Source of the DNA: Rhizobium esperanzae
GTDB lineage: Bacteria > Pseudomonadota > Alphaproteobacteria > Rhizobiales > Rhizobiaceae
Direction: 5' to 3'
NCBI RefSeq assembly: GCF_014197615.1
Contig: NZ_JACIFY010000002.1
Location: 1 to 64,000 of the forward strand
Length of the DNA stretch: 64,000 nucleotides
Part shown: piece by piece, positions 44,584 through 53,607 of the stretch
How the letters are laid out: every line of letters begins with the position of its first letter
Position numbering within the stretch: the first letter of the stretch is position 1
Notes under the pieces: generated by a model
Told to the model about the DNA's origin: nothing
What the model saw: only the letters and a program-made list of their open reading frames with translations
Database searches by the model: none
Translations under genes and position numbers: made by a program

Positions 44584-45247
44584 TTACCAATCCATTCCTT
44601 TGTCGATCGGGGCTGGCTTCCAATCGGGTAGTCGATTTGAAGCCGGCCCAGTTTGAACAGCCATCTCGGCGTGCGGATCGATCGAACCGCCAAACCGTCA
44701 TCCCATACACCGCCTTATCAAGCAATTCTTGATACACGTGAGATGGGCCTACCGAAGCTACTTTCCCCGTAGGCGTGATTTTTATACAACAATTTCAATT
44801 ATTTAGACAAAAAACACGCCAAACGGCTCCGCGACGGAAATCTTCCATCGCAAGCCGTAAAACTATAGCCCATTCGTCAAATTCTCCACCGTTCGACCCC
44901 TGTCGAACATAATGGTGAAGTGCGTAAACTCTACCGCCGGCTAACCAACACATACAAGGCGGCGGCTTAGAACATGGTGTCCTGAATTCGATACCAATGA
45001 GACGAAATGTTGACACAACGCTCACGGGTTGTCGATGAGCATAGTCTCATATTCTTTATTAAGCTATTTATTTTGAGGGTTTGGTAAAATTCGAGCGTTT
45101 TTTCGCTATTTCTGGGGCTTTTTTGCGGTCGCAACCACATTCAACCGCACCCTGCGCTTCCAGATCGGGACTCAAAATGGCCGGATTGCCTCCGGCACCT
45201 CAATTCTGGCGCAATTTCGGCGTGCGGCCGCAGGCCGCACGCCGATT
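44584..45247. other. long gene-free region upstream of porin
   Basis: These 664 bases separate the porin start from the Lrp stop. I see no coding frame with a ribosome site. AT-rich stretches occur near 44780-44815 and 45045-45090, unlike most of the window. The porin promoter and perhaps a long untranslated leader or a small RNA may lie here. Confidence 0.5.
45218..45244 (-). terminator. strong hairpin after lrp
   Basis: Twelve-base arms CGGCGTGCGGCC and GGCCGCACGCCG with a 3-base loop sit 4 bases after the Lrp stop codon. There is no T-run on the minus strand, so it may be a Rho-independent-like barrier or a stabilising hairpin. Confidence 0.55.
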
Positions 45248-45742
45248 TCAATCCTCGTTGGATTTGGCATTCTCCAGAAGCATGTAGTCGAGCGGCAGCT
45301 GCGTCGAATACTTGATCTGCTCCATCGCAAAGGCGGAAGAGACGTCGCGAATCTCGATCTTGGCGATCATCCGCTTGTAGAAGGCGTCATAGGCGGCGAT
45401 ATCGGGCACGACGACTCGCAGGAGATAGTCGACATCCCCGCTCATCCGGTAAAATTCGACCACTTCGGGGAATTCGGCAACGACCTCGGAAAAGCGTCGC
45501 AACCATTCGATCGAATGTGTGGCCGTGCGAATCGACACGAAAACGGTGACTTTGGTGTTGACCTTCTCCGGATCGAGGATGGCGACTCGCCGCTTGATGA
45601 CGCCGTCTTCCTCCATCTTCTGAATGCGCCGCCAGCACGGCGTCGTCGAAAGACCGACTTTCTTGGCGAGATCGGCCACGGCAAGGGTCGAATCTTCTTG
45701 CAGCAGACGCAGTATTTTGCGGTCGAGGCGGTCCATGCGCAC
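45248..45742 (-). CDS. Lrp/AsnC-family transcriptional regulator
   Basis: This 164-aa protein (GTG start at 45742 after AAAGGA; an ATG two codons later is possible) has the winged HTH LDRKILRLLQEDSTLAVADLAKKVGLSTTPCWRRIQKMEEDGVI and the RAM ligand domain (VVPDIAAYDAFYKRMI). It is a leucine-responsive-type regulator of amino-acid metabolism. No divergent amino-acid gene is adjacent, so its target is unknown. The next gene upstream is a uracil-DNA glycosylase on the same strand. Confidence 0.92.
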   Translation of the reverse strand: MRMDRLDRKILRLLQEDSTLAVADLAKKVGLSTTPCWRRIQKMEEDGVIKRRVAILDPEKVNTKVTVFVSIRTATHSIEWLRRFSEVVAEFPEVVEFYRMSGDVDYLLRVVVPDIAAYDAFYKRMIAKIEIRDVSSAFAMEQIKYSTQLPLDYMLLENAKSNED

Positions 45743-45806
45743 AACAGTCCTTTCGAATTATTTTTCTTTGTATAACGCGATTCCGCACGACGAAAAGAAT
45801 TTTGTT

Positions 45807-46439
45807 TCAGGAAAGCAGTACTTTCGTCCGCCCTCGCAAGACCGGCAGCAATTCGCCCTCAAACCAGGGATTACGCTTCAGCCAGCCGCTGTTGCGCCAG
45901 CTCGGATGCGGCAGCGGCAGCACCGCAGGTAACCGGCTGGACAGAAGGCTGTCGCGCCATGCCCGCACCGTCTCGGTCATATTGCCCTGCTTTTCGTCGG
46001 CCATGTGCCAGGCCTGTGCATATTGACCGATGACCAGCACGAGTTCGATCTGCGGCATCGCCGAAATCACCCTTTGCCGCCAGAATGGCGCACATTCGCG
46101 GCGCGGCGGCAGATCTGCGCCCTTGTCGTCGTAGCCGGGAAAGCAGAACCCCATCGGCACGATGGCGAATCGGTCGCGGTCGTAGAAGCTTGTCCTGTCG
46201 ACGCCGAGCCAGGACCGCAACCGGTCGCCAGAGGCATCGTCAAACGGCAGGCCGCTTTCATGCACCCTCAGCCCCGGCGCTTGCCCGGCGATCAGGATGC
46301 GTGCCTTCGAGGAGATCACGGCCACCGGCCGCGGCTCGTGCGGCAGCCGATATTCAGGGCCCTTCGCCGGCATATCCCGACAGATGCGGCAGGATGCGAT
46401 TTCGCTCCGCAGTATCTCCAGGGTGGCTTCGTCGGTCAT
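45807..46439 (-). CDS. uracil-DNA glycosylase family protein (Fe-S type)
   Basis: This 210-aa protein has GQAPGLRVHESGLPFDDASGDRLRSWLG (the motif A region) and LPLPHPSWRN (motif B). Four Cys are arranged as CRIC near the N-terminus (about 17-20) plus Cys-x16-Cys (GFCFPG...RRECAPF), matching the [4Fe-4S] cluster of family 4/5 UDGs. It probably removes uracil from DNA. The ATG at 46439 follows GGGAGTAAAGAG; the longer in-frame reading upstream is the shadow of the nuclease gene. It lies 4 bp after the nuclease gene. Confidence 0.88.
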   Translation of the reverse strand: MTDEATLEILRSEIASCRICRDMPAKGPEYRLPHEPRPVAVISSKARILIAGQAPGLRVHESGLPFDDASGDRLRSWLGVDRTSFYDRDRFAIVPMGFCFPGYDDKGADLPPRRECAPFWRQRVISAMPQIELVLVIGQYAQAWHMADEKQGNMTETVRAWRDSLLSSRLPAVLPLPHPSWRNSGWLKRNPWFEGELLPVLRGRTKVLLS

Positions 46440-46443
46440 CTCT

Positions 46444-47001
46444 TTACTCCCACCCGGCGATCTGCCGGATGAAACGCAGGGCGTCGTCGAAGCCGGATTT
46501 GTGGCGCGCGTGATCGCGCACATCACGCGGCCGCTCGAAAGCCCCGGCCCAAAGGCCCGCCTTCGCGGCCCTCGCCTCGGCCTCCTCCTTACCATAACCG
46601 CCATAGGAAATGGCCATGCCCAGGCGCACCATGGCGGCATTGATATCGCCACTCGTCCCGCTCCGGCAGACGACGAGCAGCCTGTCGTAGCGGTCGCGCC
46701 GGCTGCCCTGACAAAGCGTTCCCGATGCCAGGACCATACCCTGCAGCGCTTCACGCGCCGCCCGCCCGCAAGCCCAGGCCTTCCCTGCCCTTTCGCAGCT
46801 CTGGCGGAGCTCAGGCGCATCGATGCCTTCGAGGCGCAAACGTTCGTCTCCCAATGTCAGGCTGTCGCCGTCGGCAGCATGAAAAGCGCCAGCACGCTCG
46901 ATTCTCGCTGCATCGTTGAGCTTGGCGGCAATCAGCGCCAGGAGCGCCAGCAGGGCAAAAGCGATCACGCCGTCGCGAATCAGGCGCAGGCCCCGTGTCA
47001 C
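46444..47001 (-). CDS. thermonuclease (SNase-like) with N-terminal membrane anchor
   Basis: This 185-aa protein begins with a hydrophobic segment (residues 12-28) likely to be a signal anchor. A staphylococcal-nuclease-like domain follows: AADGDSLTLGDERLRLEGIDAPELRQ (metal-binding Asp and the Arg/Glu) and a later RRDRYDRLLVVC segment. The length is typical of small SNase-like proteins of rhizobia. It precedes the UDG gene on the same strand, with 4 bp between, so they may be co-transcribed. Confidence 0.87.
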   Translation of the reverse strand: MTRGLRLIRDGVIAFALLALLALIAAKLNDAARIERAGAFHAADGDSLTLGDERLRLEGIDAPELRQSCERAGKAWACGRAAREALQGMVLASGTLCQGSRRDRYDRLLVVCRSGTSGDINAAMVRLGMAISYGGYGKEEAEARAAKAGLWAGAFERPRDVRDHARHKSGFDDALRFIRQIAGWE

Positions 47002-47107
47002 GCTTTCGCCTCCTTAAAAAACAAATCCTTGGCAAAGATGGCAAACATCTTCTTAAGAATTGCCGGTTAAGCTCTTATCCACCCTGGGATGAAGTTTCAA
47101 CGTGCAC

Positions 47108-48643
47108 ATGAGTACCGGCGTCAGCACATCGACCGACAAGATTATCGTCGACAGGTCGCGCAGCCACCGCAACAAGGCCGTTTCCAAGGCCGTGCGGCAG
47201 ACGCGCGAACGTCTTCAGTCCGGCCATGCGTCCAATTCCTCCTTCGACCGCGACGTGCTCAAGATGTATGTGGCATCGATGCTGCAGGGCGCGACGATCA
47301 TGCCGCTCTTCGTGGTCATCATCACCGCCCTCGGCGTCTATTTCACTCAAAACACACAATTGCTTTTCTGGGCGCTGCTGACGCTCACCTGTCACGCCGG
47401 CAATATTCTGCTCGCACGGCGCGCACGACGGCAGGAAATCACCTCCGAGAACGCCCGTAAATGGCGCCGCCTGCTGCTGCTCGGCCAGTTCCTGCTCGGC
47501 TGCTGCTGGGCCATCTTCGCGCTGCAGGGCTGCGATAGCTGCGAGCCGTCGAGCTTCATCCTTTATAAGGGTGCGACGCTGCTGATCGCGCTCTCCGTCA
47601 CGGCGATGTCGAACTTCATGCTGACGCCTGCCGTGCTCGTCGGCTTCGCGCCGGCGATTCTGGCGCTCGCCGCCAAGAGCGGCCTGTCGCGCGACCTGCT
47701 CGAAATCAGCCTGACGGGCGCCTTCACTACCACCGTCGTCTTCTTCAATTATATCAGCGACCGGCTCTTCAAGTCGAACCTCAGGATCCTTTCCTACCAG
47801 TCGGAGAAGGATGACCTGATCGCCGAGCTCGAGGTGGCGAAATCGATGTCGGATGAGGCCCGTCGCCGCGCCGAAGAGGCAAACCTCGCCAAATCCCGCT
47901 TTCTCGCCTCCATGTCGCACGAACTCAGAACCCCGCTCAACGCCATTCTCGGTTTCTCCGAAGTGATGTCGGCGGAAGTCATGGGGCCGCTCGCCAATCC
48001 GACCTACAAGGAATATGCCGGCGATATCCACCGCTCCGGCCAGCATCTGCTCGATCTCATCAACGAGATCCTCGACCTGTCGCGCATCGAGGCCGGCAAA
48101 TACGAGCTGAGCGAGGAGGCGATCTCGCTTCTCGATATCACCGAAGATTGCATCGGCATGGTTCAGCTGCGCGCCCGCGCCAAGAACATCGCCATTTCGG
48201 ATCAATTCGAGCGGCAGCTGCCGGCCATCTGGGCAGACGAGAAGTCGATGCGCCAGGTGGTGCTCAACCTTCTCTCCAACGCCGTCAAGTTCACGCCGCA
48301 AGGCGGCGAAATCCACGTCAAGGTCGGCTGGACGGCCGGCGGCGGACAATACATCTCGATCAAGGACAACGGCCCCGGCATTCCGGAAGAAGAGATCCCC
48401 GTGGTGCTCTCGGCCTTCGGCCAGGGCTCGATCGCCATCAAGAGCGCTGAACAGGGCACCGGCCTCGGCCTGCCGATCGTCCAGGCGATCCTTGCCAAGC
48501 ATGACGGGCAGTTCCTGTTGAAATCGAAGCTGCGCGAAGGCACCGAGGTTATCGCCATCCTGCCGGCCAGGCGCGTTCTGCAGAGCCTGCCGGCCGTCGA
48601 AGAAGCCCATGCCGTCGCCCGCAAGCGCCGGAGCTTTGCCTGA
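47108..48643 (+). CDS. membrane sensor histidine kinase (PdhS/DivJ-like)
   Basis: This 511-aa protein has five to six hydrophobic segments (about residues 60-220). A dimerisation domain follows with phospho-His in KSRFLASMSHELRTPLNAILGFSEVM, then an HATPase domain (NLLSNAVKFTPQGG, DNGPGIPEEE, GTGLGLPIVQAI). The first helices of the kinase domain, GPLANPTYKEYAGDIHRSGQHLLDLINEILDLSRIEAGKYEL, are typical of the PdhS/DivJ/PleC cell-cycle kinase family, but no PAS domain or partner is seen. The ATG at 47108 is chosen; a GTG two codons earlier is an alternative. Role in cell-cycle signalling is a guess. Confidence 0.87.
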   Translation: MSTGVSTSTDKIIVDRSRSHRNKAVSKAVRQTRERLQSGHASNSSFDRDVLKMYVASMLQGATIMPLFVVIITALGVYFTQNTQLLFWALLTLTCHAGNILLARRARRQEITSENARKWRRLLLLGQFLLGCCWAIFALQGCDSCEPSSFILYKGATLLIALSVTAMSNFMLTPAVLVGFAPAILALAAKSGLSRDLLEISLTGAFTTTVVFFNYISDRLFKSNLRILSYQSEKDDLIAELEVAKSMSDEARRRAEEANLAKSRFLASMSHELRTPLNAILGFSEVMSAEVMGPLANPTYKEYAGDIHRSGQHLLDLINEILDLSRIEAGKYELSEEAISLLDITEDCIGMVQLRARAKNIAISDQFERQLPAIWADEKSMRQVVLNLLSNAVKFTPQGGEIHVKVGWTAGGGQYISIKDNGPGIPEEEIPVVLSAFGQGSIAIKSAEQGTGLGLPIVQAILAKHDGQFLLKSKLREGTEVIAILPARRVLQSLPAVEEAHAVARKRRSFA

Positions 48644-48677
48644 TAGAGCCCGCGTGGTTCAGCCGATCCAGTTTAAA

Positions 48678-49067
48678 TCAGGCCGGACTGAAAAACAGGT
48701 GCTTGCCGAGAACGAAACCGAGATAGAGGCAGCAGGCAGCGATCATGCAGGTCACGGCAAATGAGCCGAGATCCTTGGCATGTTTGCCGACGATCGAAAT
48801 CTCCGGTGAAATCCGGTCGATCACTTCTTCGACGGCGGTATTCATCGCCTCTATCGAAAACAACCCGAGAAACAGAAGCACTGCGACGACGATTTCACCC
48901 GCACTCGCCCCCACCAGCGCCAGCGCCGCCATAGAAGCGGCGAAGAAGCCGAGTTCCTGGCGGAACGCCGCCTCTTTCAACACGCGCAGAAAGCCCGCCC
49001 AGGAATAGCTCGCCGCGGCGATGAAATGCCGAAATCCGGTATGCTTCGTCACCGCGGGCTTCGCCAA
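48678..49067 (-). CDS. dgkA: diacylglycerol kinase
   Basis: This 129-aa integral membrane protein of the prokaryotic DAGK family phosphorylates diacylglycerol for phospholipid recycling. It has three membrane helices with the conserved EAMNTAVEEVIDRISPEISIVGKHAKDLGSFAV segment. A TTG start at 49067 after AGGGGA is preferred to a GTG five codons downstream; no ATG is available. It lies 10 bp after cobT on the same strand, so it is likely co-transcribed with it. Confidence 0.9.
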   Translation of the reverse strand: MAKPAVTKHTGFRHFIAAASYSWAGFLRVLKEAAFRQELGFFAASMAALALVGASAGEIVVAVLLFLGLFSIEAMNTAVEEVIDRISPEISIVGKHAKDLGSFAVTCMIAACCLYLGFVLGKHLFFSPA

Positions 49068-49077
49068 GGTCGATCCC

Positions 49078-50094
49078 CTAATGTTTGTTGGCCACACCCG
49101 CCTGGGCGAAGGTCGCCATGCCGGAATGGCAGGCCGCCGCCGCCTTGACGATGCCGGCGGCAAGAGCAGCCCCCGTGCCTTCGCCGAGCCGCATGCCGAG
49201 CGCCAGAAGCGGCGTCTTGCCGAGCATCTCGATCGCGCGCAGATGTCCGGGCTCGCCGGAAACATGTCCAATCAGGCAATGGTCGAGCGCGGCTGGGTTG
49301 GCGGCTTTCAGGATCGCCGCAGCGGCCGTCGCGACATAACCGTCGATCAGCACCGGAATGCGCTCCATGCGGGCGGCAAGGATGGCGCCGGCCATGGCCG
49401 CGATCTCGCGGCCGCCGAGCCGGCGCATGATCTCCAGGGGATCGTCGAGATGATCGCTGTGCAGCGCCACCGCCTTTTCCACGGCCGCGATCTTGCGCTC
49501 CAGCATCTCGCCTTCCGAACCAGTGCCGGGTCCAACCCAGTCGCGCGCCGAACCGCCGTAGAGCGCGTAGTTGATCGCAGCCGCAATCGTCGTATTGCCG
49601 ATACCCATTTCGCCGACACAGAGCAGGTCGGTGCCGCCGGCAATCGCCTCCATGCCGAAGGCCATGGTGGCAGCGCAATCGCGCTCGGAAAGCGCAGCCT
49701 CCTCGGTGATGTCGCCGGTGGGATATTCGAGCGCGAGATCGAAGACTTTCAGCCCGAGATCATAGGCAACGCAGATCTGGTTGATCGCCGCACCGCCGGC
49801 AGCGAAATTCTCGACCATCTGCTGCGTCACCGCGGGCGGAAAGGGCGTGATGCCCTGCCGGGTGACGCCGTGATTGCCGGCAAAGATTGCCACCAGCGGC
49901 CGGTTGACGGCAGGGGCGCGGCCCGTCCAGGCGGCAAGCCAGAAGGCGATTTCCTCGAGCCGTCCAAGCGCGCCCGGCGGCTTGGTCAGTTGCGCGTCGC
50001 GTTCTCGCGCAGTCACCAGCGCGCGGGCATCTGGCCCCGGCAGGTCACGAAGCAGGGTACGGAAATCGTCGAACGGCAGGCCTGAAACGCTCAT
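49078..50094 (-). CDS. cobT: nicotinate-nucleotide-dimethylbenzimidazole phosphoribosyltransferase CobT
   Basis: This 338-aa protein makes alpha-ribazole phosphate for the lower ligand of cobalamin. FAGNHGVTRQGITPFPPAVTQQMVENFAAGGAAINQ and VGEMGIGNTTIAAAINY match the family signature, and GHVSGEPGHLRAIEMLGKTPLLALGMRLGEGTGAALA closes it. The ATG at 50094 gives the normal length. It is divergent from cobS, a pairing common in rhizobia. No cobalamin riboswitch is recognisable in the 175-bp space. Confidence 0.93.
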   Translation of the reverse strand: MSVSGLPFDDFRTLLRDLPGPDARALVTARERDAQLTKPPGALGRLEEIAFWLAAWTGRAPAVNRPLVAIFAGNHGVTRQGITPFPPAVTQQMVENFAAGGAAINQICVAYDLGLKVFDLALEYPTGDITEEAALSERDCAATMAFGMEAIAGGTDLLCVGEMGIGNTTIAAAINYALYGGSARDWVGPGTGSEGEMLERKIAAVEKAVALHSDHLDDPLEIMRRLGGREIAAMAGAILAARMERIPVLIDGYVATAAAAILKAANPAALDHCLIGHVSGEPGHLRAIEMLGKTPLLALGMRLGEGTGAALAAGIVKAAAACHSGMATFAQAGVANKH

Positions 50095-50269
50095 CTGTGC
50101 GGTTTTCCTATGAATCCGGGTATTCTTGTTTTCGCGCAAACCACTTGTTTGCGTCGAGCAAATCAGCTTCTTTGCGGGTGGCAACTCTCTTAAAGCGGGC
50201 GGACGAGGCGAACAACTCCAAAAGCGCCGCCGCGACCATAAGCCGAAACCTCTGGCAGAACGAAGCAGA

Positions 50270-51052
50270 ATGAAGATCAAGGACCATGCGGTCGATACCG
50301 CCCGCGCCGTCGCCTTCCTCAGCCGCATTCCCATGCCGCAGTCACTGTTCAAAGGCTATGACGGCAGGCTCGGCCCGCTGGTGCGCGCGTTTCCCTTCGC
50401 CGGCATCGTCATCGGTGTCCCGCCCGCCCTCGTCCTTCTGCTGCTTTTGGGGCTGCGCGCCGATCCGTTGATGGCGGCCCTGATCGCGCTTTCCATCCAG
50501 GTCCTCGTCACCGGCGCGCTGCATGAGGACGGCCTGGCCGATACGGCCGACGGCATCGGCGGCGGCAAGAGCCGCGAGCAGAGCCTTATCATCATGAAGG
50601 ATAGCCGGATCGGCACCTATGGCGCGATAGCGTTGATCCTCTCCTTCGCGATCCGCGCCGCAGCACTTGCCGCCCTCGCCCGCCACGCCTCGCCGCTTGC
50701 CGCAGCTCTTGCCGTTCCCGCGGTTGCCGCCCTCAGTCGCGGCGCCATCGCCTGGCACTGGCAGCGGCTGCCGCCGGCCAAGGCCGATGGCGTGGCCGCC
50801 TCGACCGGCCGGCCGGACGAGGCGGCGATGCAGTTTGCGCTCGCTTCGGCCAGCTTCCTCGCAGCCATTCTGATCTGGCCGGCATTCGGCCTGCAGCCAC
50901 TGGTCGTAAGCCTGCTCGCGACCGGCATCGCCAGCCTTGCCTTCACCGCCGTCATCCGCCGCAAGCTTGGCGGCCACACCGGTGACACGCTGGGCGCGAC
51001 GCAGCAGATATGTGAAATCGCCACCCTTTGCGCCCTTGCCACGGCTCTTTGA
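50270..51052 (+). CDS. cobS: adenosylcobinamide-GDP ribazoletransferase CobS (CobV)
   Basis: This 260-aa inner-membrane enzyme joins alpha-ribazole to adenosylcobinamide-GDP, the last step of cobalamin assembly. The motif [38 protein letters not shown] is diagnostic, and several hydrophobic helices follow. The ATG at 50270 (MKIKDHA) is chosen for family fit. It faces away from cobT, whose product supplies the ribazole phosphate. A DUF1289 gene follows 18 bp downstream. Confidence 0.93.
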   Translation: MKIKDHAVDTARAVAFLSRIPMPQSLFKGYDGRLGPLVRAFPFAGIVIGVPPALVLLLLLGLRADPLMAALIALSIQVLVTGALHEDGLADTADGIGGGKSREQSLIIMKDSRIGTYGAIALILSFAIRAAALAALARHASPLAAALAVPAVAALSRGAIAWHWQRLPPAKADGVAASTGRPDEAAMQFALASASFLAAILIWPAFGLQPLVVSLLATGIASLAFTAVIRRKLGGHTGDTLGATQQICEIATLCALATAL

Positions 51053-51070
51053 AACTCCGATATATCGCTC

Positions 51071-51289
51071 ATGCAAACACCCTGCATTCACGTCTGTTCC
51101 CTGGTTTCAGCCACCGGATTTTGCGCCGGCTGCGGCCGGACTCTTCAGGAAATCGGAAACTGGGTGAGTTACTCCGATACCGAGCGAAGACGGGTCATGG
51201 CGCTGCTGCCGGCAAGGCTTGCAGGCGTGGCAGCGGTGTCGAACCACATGAACACAACTCTCGCCGGCGGGCCGGAGCGGCCTTTATGA
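51071..51289 (+). CDS. DUF1289 small Cys-rich protein
   Basis: This 72-aa soluble protein has MQTPCIHVCSLVSATGFCAGCGRTLQEIGNW, the four-Cys pattern CxxxC...CxxC of DUF1289 that probably binds a metal or Fe-S cluster. It lies between cobS and a membrane-bound protease gene and overlaps the latter by 4 bases. Its function is unknown, but in many alphaproteobacteria it sits beside this protease family. Confidence 0.88.
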   Translation: MQTPCIHVCSLVSATGFCAGCGRTLQEIGNWVSYSDTERRRVMALLPARLAGVAAVSNHMNTTLAGGPERPL

Positions 51290-51987
51290 TGCGTTTGATC
51301 GTCTTCCTCGCCGTCATCGGCATCGGCCTTACCGTGCTTGTTGTCAACAATGACAGCGGGCGCATCCTCGGCCTGCAGAGCGATGATTTCGGCCGCGTCG
51401 TCTATCTGCTGCCGATCGCATTGATGCTGTCGGCCGGCATTTGGACAAGCCGGCGCAGCCTCGGTGAAACGATGCGCCATATGATGATATGGCTGGTCCT
51501 CATCCTGGCGCTCGCCACCGCCTATCTCTATCGCCAGGACGCGCTTGCCGTCGGCAACCGGCTGCTCGCCGGCCTTGTCCCCGGCCGCGCAGTCGTTGTC
51601 ACGACAAGCGAGGGCGGCCAGGAAATCATCCTGCATAAGCTGCTGAACGGCCATTTCGAGGCCGATGTCGCCGTCAACGGCCAGACGATCGAGATGCTCG
51701 TCGATACCGGCGCCAGCATGGTGGCGCTCTCGCGCGAGGATGCTGCACGGATCGGCATCGACCTTACCCGCCTCACCTATTCCATGACCGTCATGACCGC
51801 CAACGGCCGCGGCCGCGCAGCCCCCGTCACCCTCGACCAGGTGGCGATCGGACCGATCATCCGCAACAATGTCGCAGCCAGCGTCGCCGAGGACGGCCGG
51901 CTCGACCAGAGCCTGCTCGGCATGAGCTTCCTGGAAACGCTTGGCTCGCTGCAGATGCAGACGGACGAACTCCGCCTGCGGGATTGA
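51286..51987 (+). CDS. membrane-anchored retropepsin-like aspartic protease (TIGR02281 family)
   Basis: This 233-aa protein has three hydrophobic N-terminal helices (about residues 1-20, 35-50, 68-83), a linker and a periplasmic retropepsin domain (from about residue 115). The catalytic motif is EMLVDTGASMVALS, and VTLDQVAIGPIIRNNVAASVAEDGRLDQSLLGMSFL follows. It starts at the first ATG of ATGATG, overlapping the DUF1289 stop. A likely role is cutting periplasmic proteins; substrate unknown. Confidence 0.9.
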   Translation: MMRLIVFLAVIGIGLTVLVVNNDSGRILGLQSDDFGRVVYLLPIALMLSAGIWTSRRSLGETMRHMMIWLVLILALATAYLYRQDALAVGNRLLAGLVPGRAVVVTTSEGGQEIILHKLLNGHFEADVAVNGQTIEMLVDTGASMVALSREDAARIGIDLTRLTYSMTVMTANGRGRAAPVTLDQVAIGPIIRNNVAASVAEDGRLDQSLLGMSFLETLGSLQMQTDELRLRD

Positions 51988-52148
51988 GCTCGGCGCAGCT
52001 TTACGCCGGCATTCGGATCTGTCACCTTCAAACGCAACAACAAGACCACAAAGAGCAAAAAGAAACTCCTAGTCTGGTGGCACCGCATGTTCGACCGGCT
52101 TTCGCCTTCGGCGGGGCCTTGCCCCATGGGTGTGACAGGAGTTTCGCA

Positions 52149-52586
52149 ATGAATTCACTCTGGCCGATCGTCATCGGCGGCGTTTTGCCGGCTCTCTTCT
52201 GGGGCATCACCGCCATCTTTCAGAAGCAAAGTGCCACGGCTGCCACCGGCTCCGCCGTCTATCTGATCGCCTTCGGCGCTGCCTGCGCTATCGCCGGCCT
52301 GATCGCAGCGCTGATCTGGCGCCCTGCTCCCTGGACCGCGGAGGGCCTCGGATTTGCCGCCACGGCAGGCGCCTGCTTCGCCGTCGGCACCGGCTTGATC
52401 AGCTTCGCACTTTTCGCCTATGGCGTCCCGGTTTCCAAACTCGCGCCGATCTGGAGCTGCAACGTGCTGGTGACGCTGGCAATCGGCGCCGTCTTGCTCG
52501 GCGAAGCCTCCGAATTGAACATCGTAAAGCTGGTCGCCGGCACCCTGCTCATCCTTTCAGATGCCCTGCTCATCAGCAGCGCCTGA
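52149..52586 (+). CDS. half-size EamA/SMR-like membrane protein
   Basis: This 145-aa protein has five hydrophobic segments and a single EamA repeat (IVIGGVLPALFWGITAIFQKQSATA, IWSCNVLVTLAIGAVLLGEASELNIVKLVAGTLLILSDALL). It is half the size of normal DMT proteins and likely works as a dimer, like small multidrug exporters. ACAGGAGTTTCGC precedes the ATG. The transported compound is unknown. Confidence 0.85.
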   Translation: MNSLWPIVIGGVLPALFWGITAIFQKQSATAATGSAVYLIAFGAACAIAGLIAALIWRPAPWTAEGLGFAATAGACFAVGTGLISFALFAYGVPVSKLAPIWSCNVLVTLAIGAVLLGEASELNIVKLVAGTLLILSDALLISSA

Positions 52587-52692
52587 GGAGGAAAGACGAC
52601 CCGCTTCGGCCCCGAATACTCCTGCATTGCAGCACGTTCTGCATTGTTGATATCCTGTGTGAAGACGCTTTTGCGCGCCACACGGAGCCAAC

Positions 52693-53607
52693 ATGAACCC
52701 GCGACAATTGAAGACATTCCTTGCGGTGACCCGACACGGAAATCTCACGCGCGCCGCTGCCGAGGTCAATCTCTCCCAGTCGAGCCTCAGCGATCAGATA
52801 CAGGTGCTGGAAGAAGAACTTGGAGCAAAACTCTTCCTCCGCTCCCGGCAGGGTGTTACCCTGACACCGGCGGGTGCGGCGCTGCAGACCTATGCGGAAG
52901 AAATCCTGACGCTGAACGACGAGGCAAAAGGCGCCGTCCGTGTCGCCGCCGGCAACGCCCAACAATCCATCAGCGTGGGCACGCTTGAAACCATCGCCGC
53001 CGAAAGGCTGGCGCCCTGGCTGTCGCTCTTTGGCAAGCAGAACCCGGGCCTTGGCGTGAAGCTGAAGATCGGCGGCAGTGGTGAATTGCTTGCGCAATTG
53101 CAGTCGGGCTCGATCGACGTCGCCTTCACCTTCGATCGCGGCCAGCAGGACCAGCGTTTCGCCATGCGCCGAATCTCCAACGAGCCGCTGGTCCTGATCG
53201 CCAGCCGTCATTCGCATGCACGATCGCCTGAAAGTCTCGCGGCATTGTGCACTGTGCCCTTTATAGCGACCGAATCCGGCTGCGTTTACCGCCACCTGTT
53301 CGACACCGCCTTTGGCGCGGCCGGTGTAGCTGCGCCACCTATTGTCACGGAAGTCGACAGCATCGCGACGATCGTCCGGCTCGTCGCGTCTGGCGCAGGT
53401 TACGGGCTGGTCCCCCGTCTCGTGGTCGGCGCGCGCGGCGATATTGTCGAGCTGCCGTGGCCGGGCGAACCACCCGCGGCAGCGCTGGTGATGATGTGGC
53501 GGCGCAGGCGCGTGCAGCCGCCGGCGCTCGCCCTCCTGCTGCAATCGGCAAGCGACGAACTCTCGCCGGTCAGACCAACCGATGTCCGCCTTCGACATGC
53601 AGGATAG
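52693..53607 (+). CDS. LysR-family transcriptional regulator
   Basis: This 304-aa protein has the N-terminal HTH (NPRQLKTFLAVTRHGNLTRAAAEVNLSQSSLSDQIQVLEEELGAKLFLRSRQGV) and a LysR effector domain. GGAGCCAAC precedes the ATG. It runs convergently with an SDR gene, whose 3' end it overlaps by 38 bases. Target and effector are unknown. The preceding EamA gene in the same direction may be its target, or simply a neighbour. Confidence 0.9.
   Translation: MNPRQLKTFLAVTRHGNLTRAAAEVNLSQSSLSDQIQVLEEELGAKLFLRSRQGVTLTPAGAALQTYAEEILTLNDEAKGAVRVAAGNAQQSISVGTLETIAAERLAPWLSLFGKQNPGLGVKLKIGGSGELLAQLQSGSIDVAFTFDRGQQDQRFAMRRISNEPLVLIASRHSHARSPESLAALCTVPFIATESGCVYRHLFDTAFGAAGVAAPPIVTEVDSIATIVRLVASGAGYGLVPRLVVGARGDIVELPWPGEPPAAALVMMWRRRRVQPPALALLLQSASDELSPVRPTDVRLRHAG

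Noticed and set aside
47075..48610. A 511-aa minus-strand frame opposite the histidine kinase
   Set aside because: It is the antisense of a well-defined kinase with H-box and ATPase motifs; its translation has no family resemblance.
50095..50269. Possible cobalamin riboswitch between cobT and cobS
   Set aside because: The characteristic conserved B12-box element (GCCACTG) is not seen, and the space is short.
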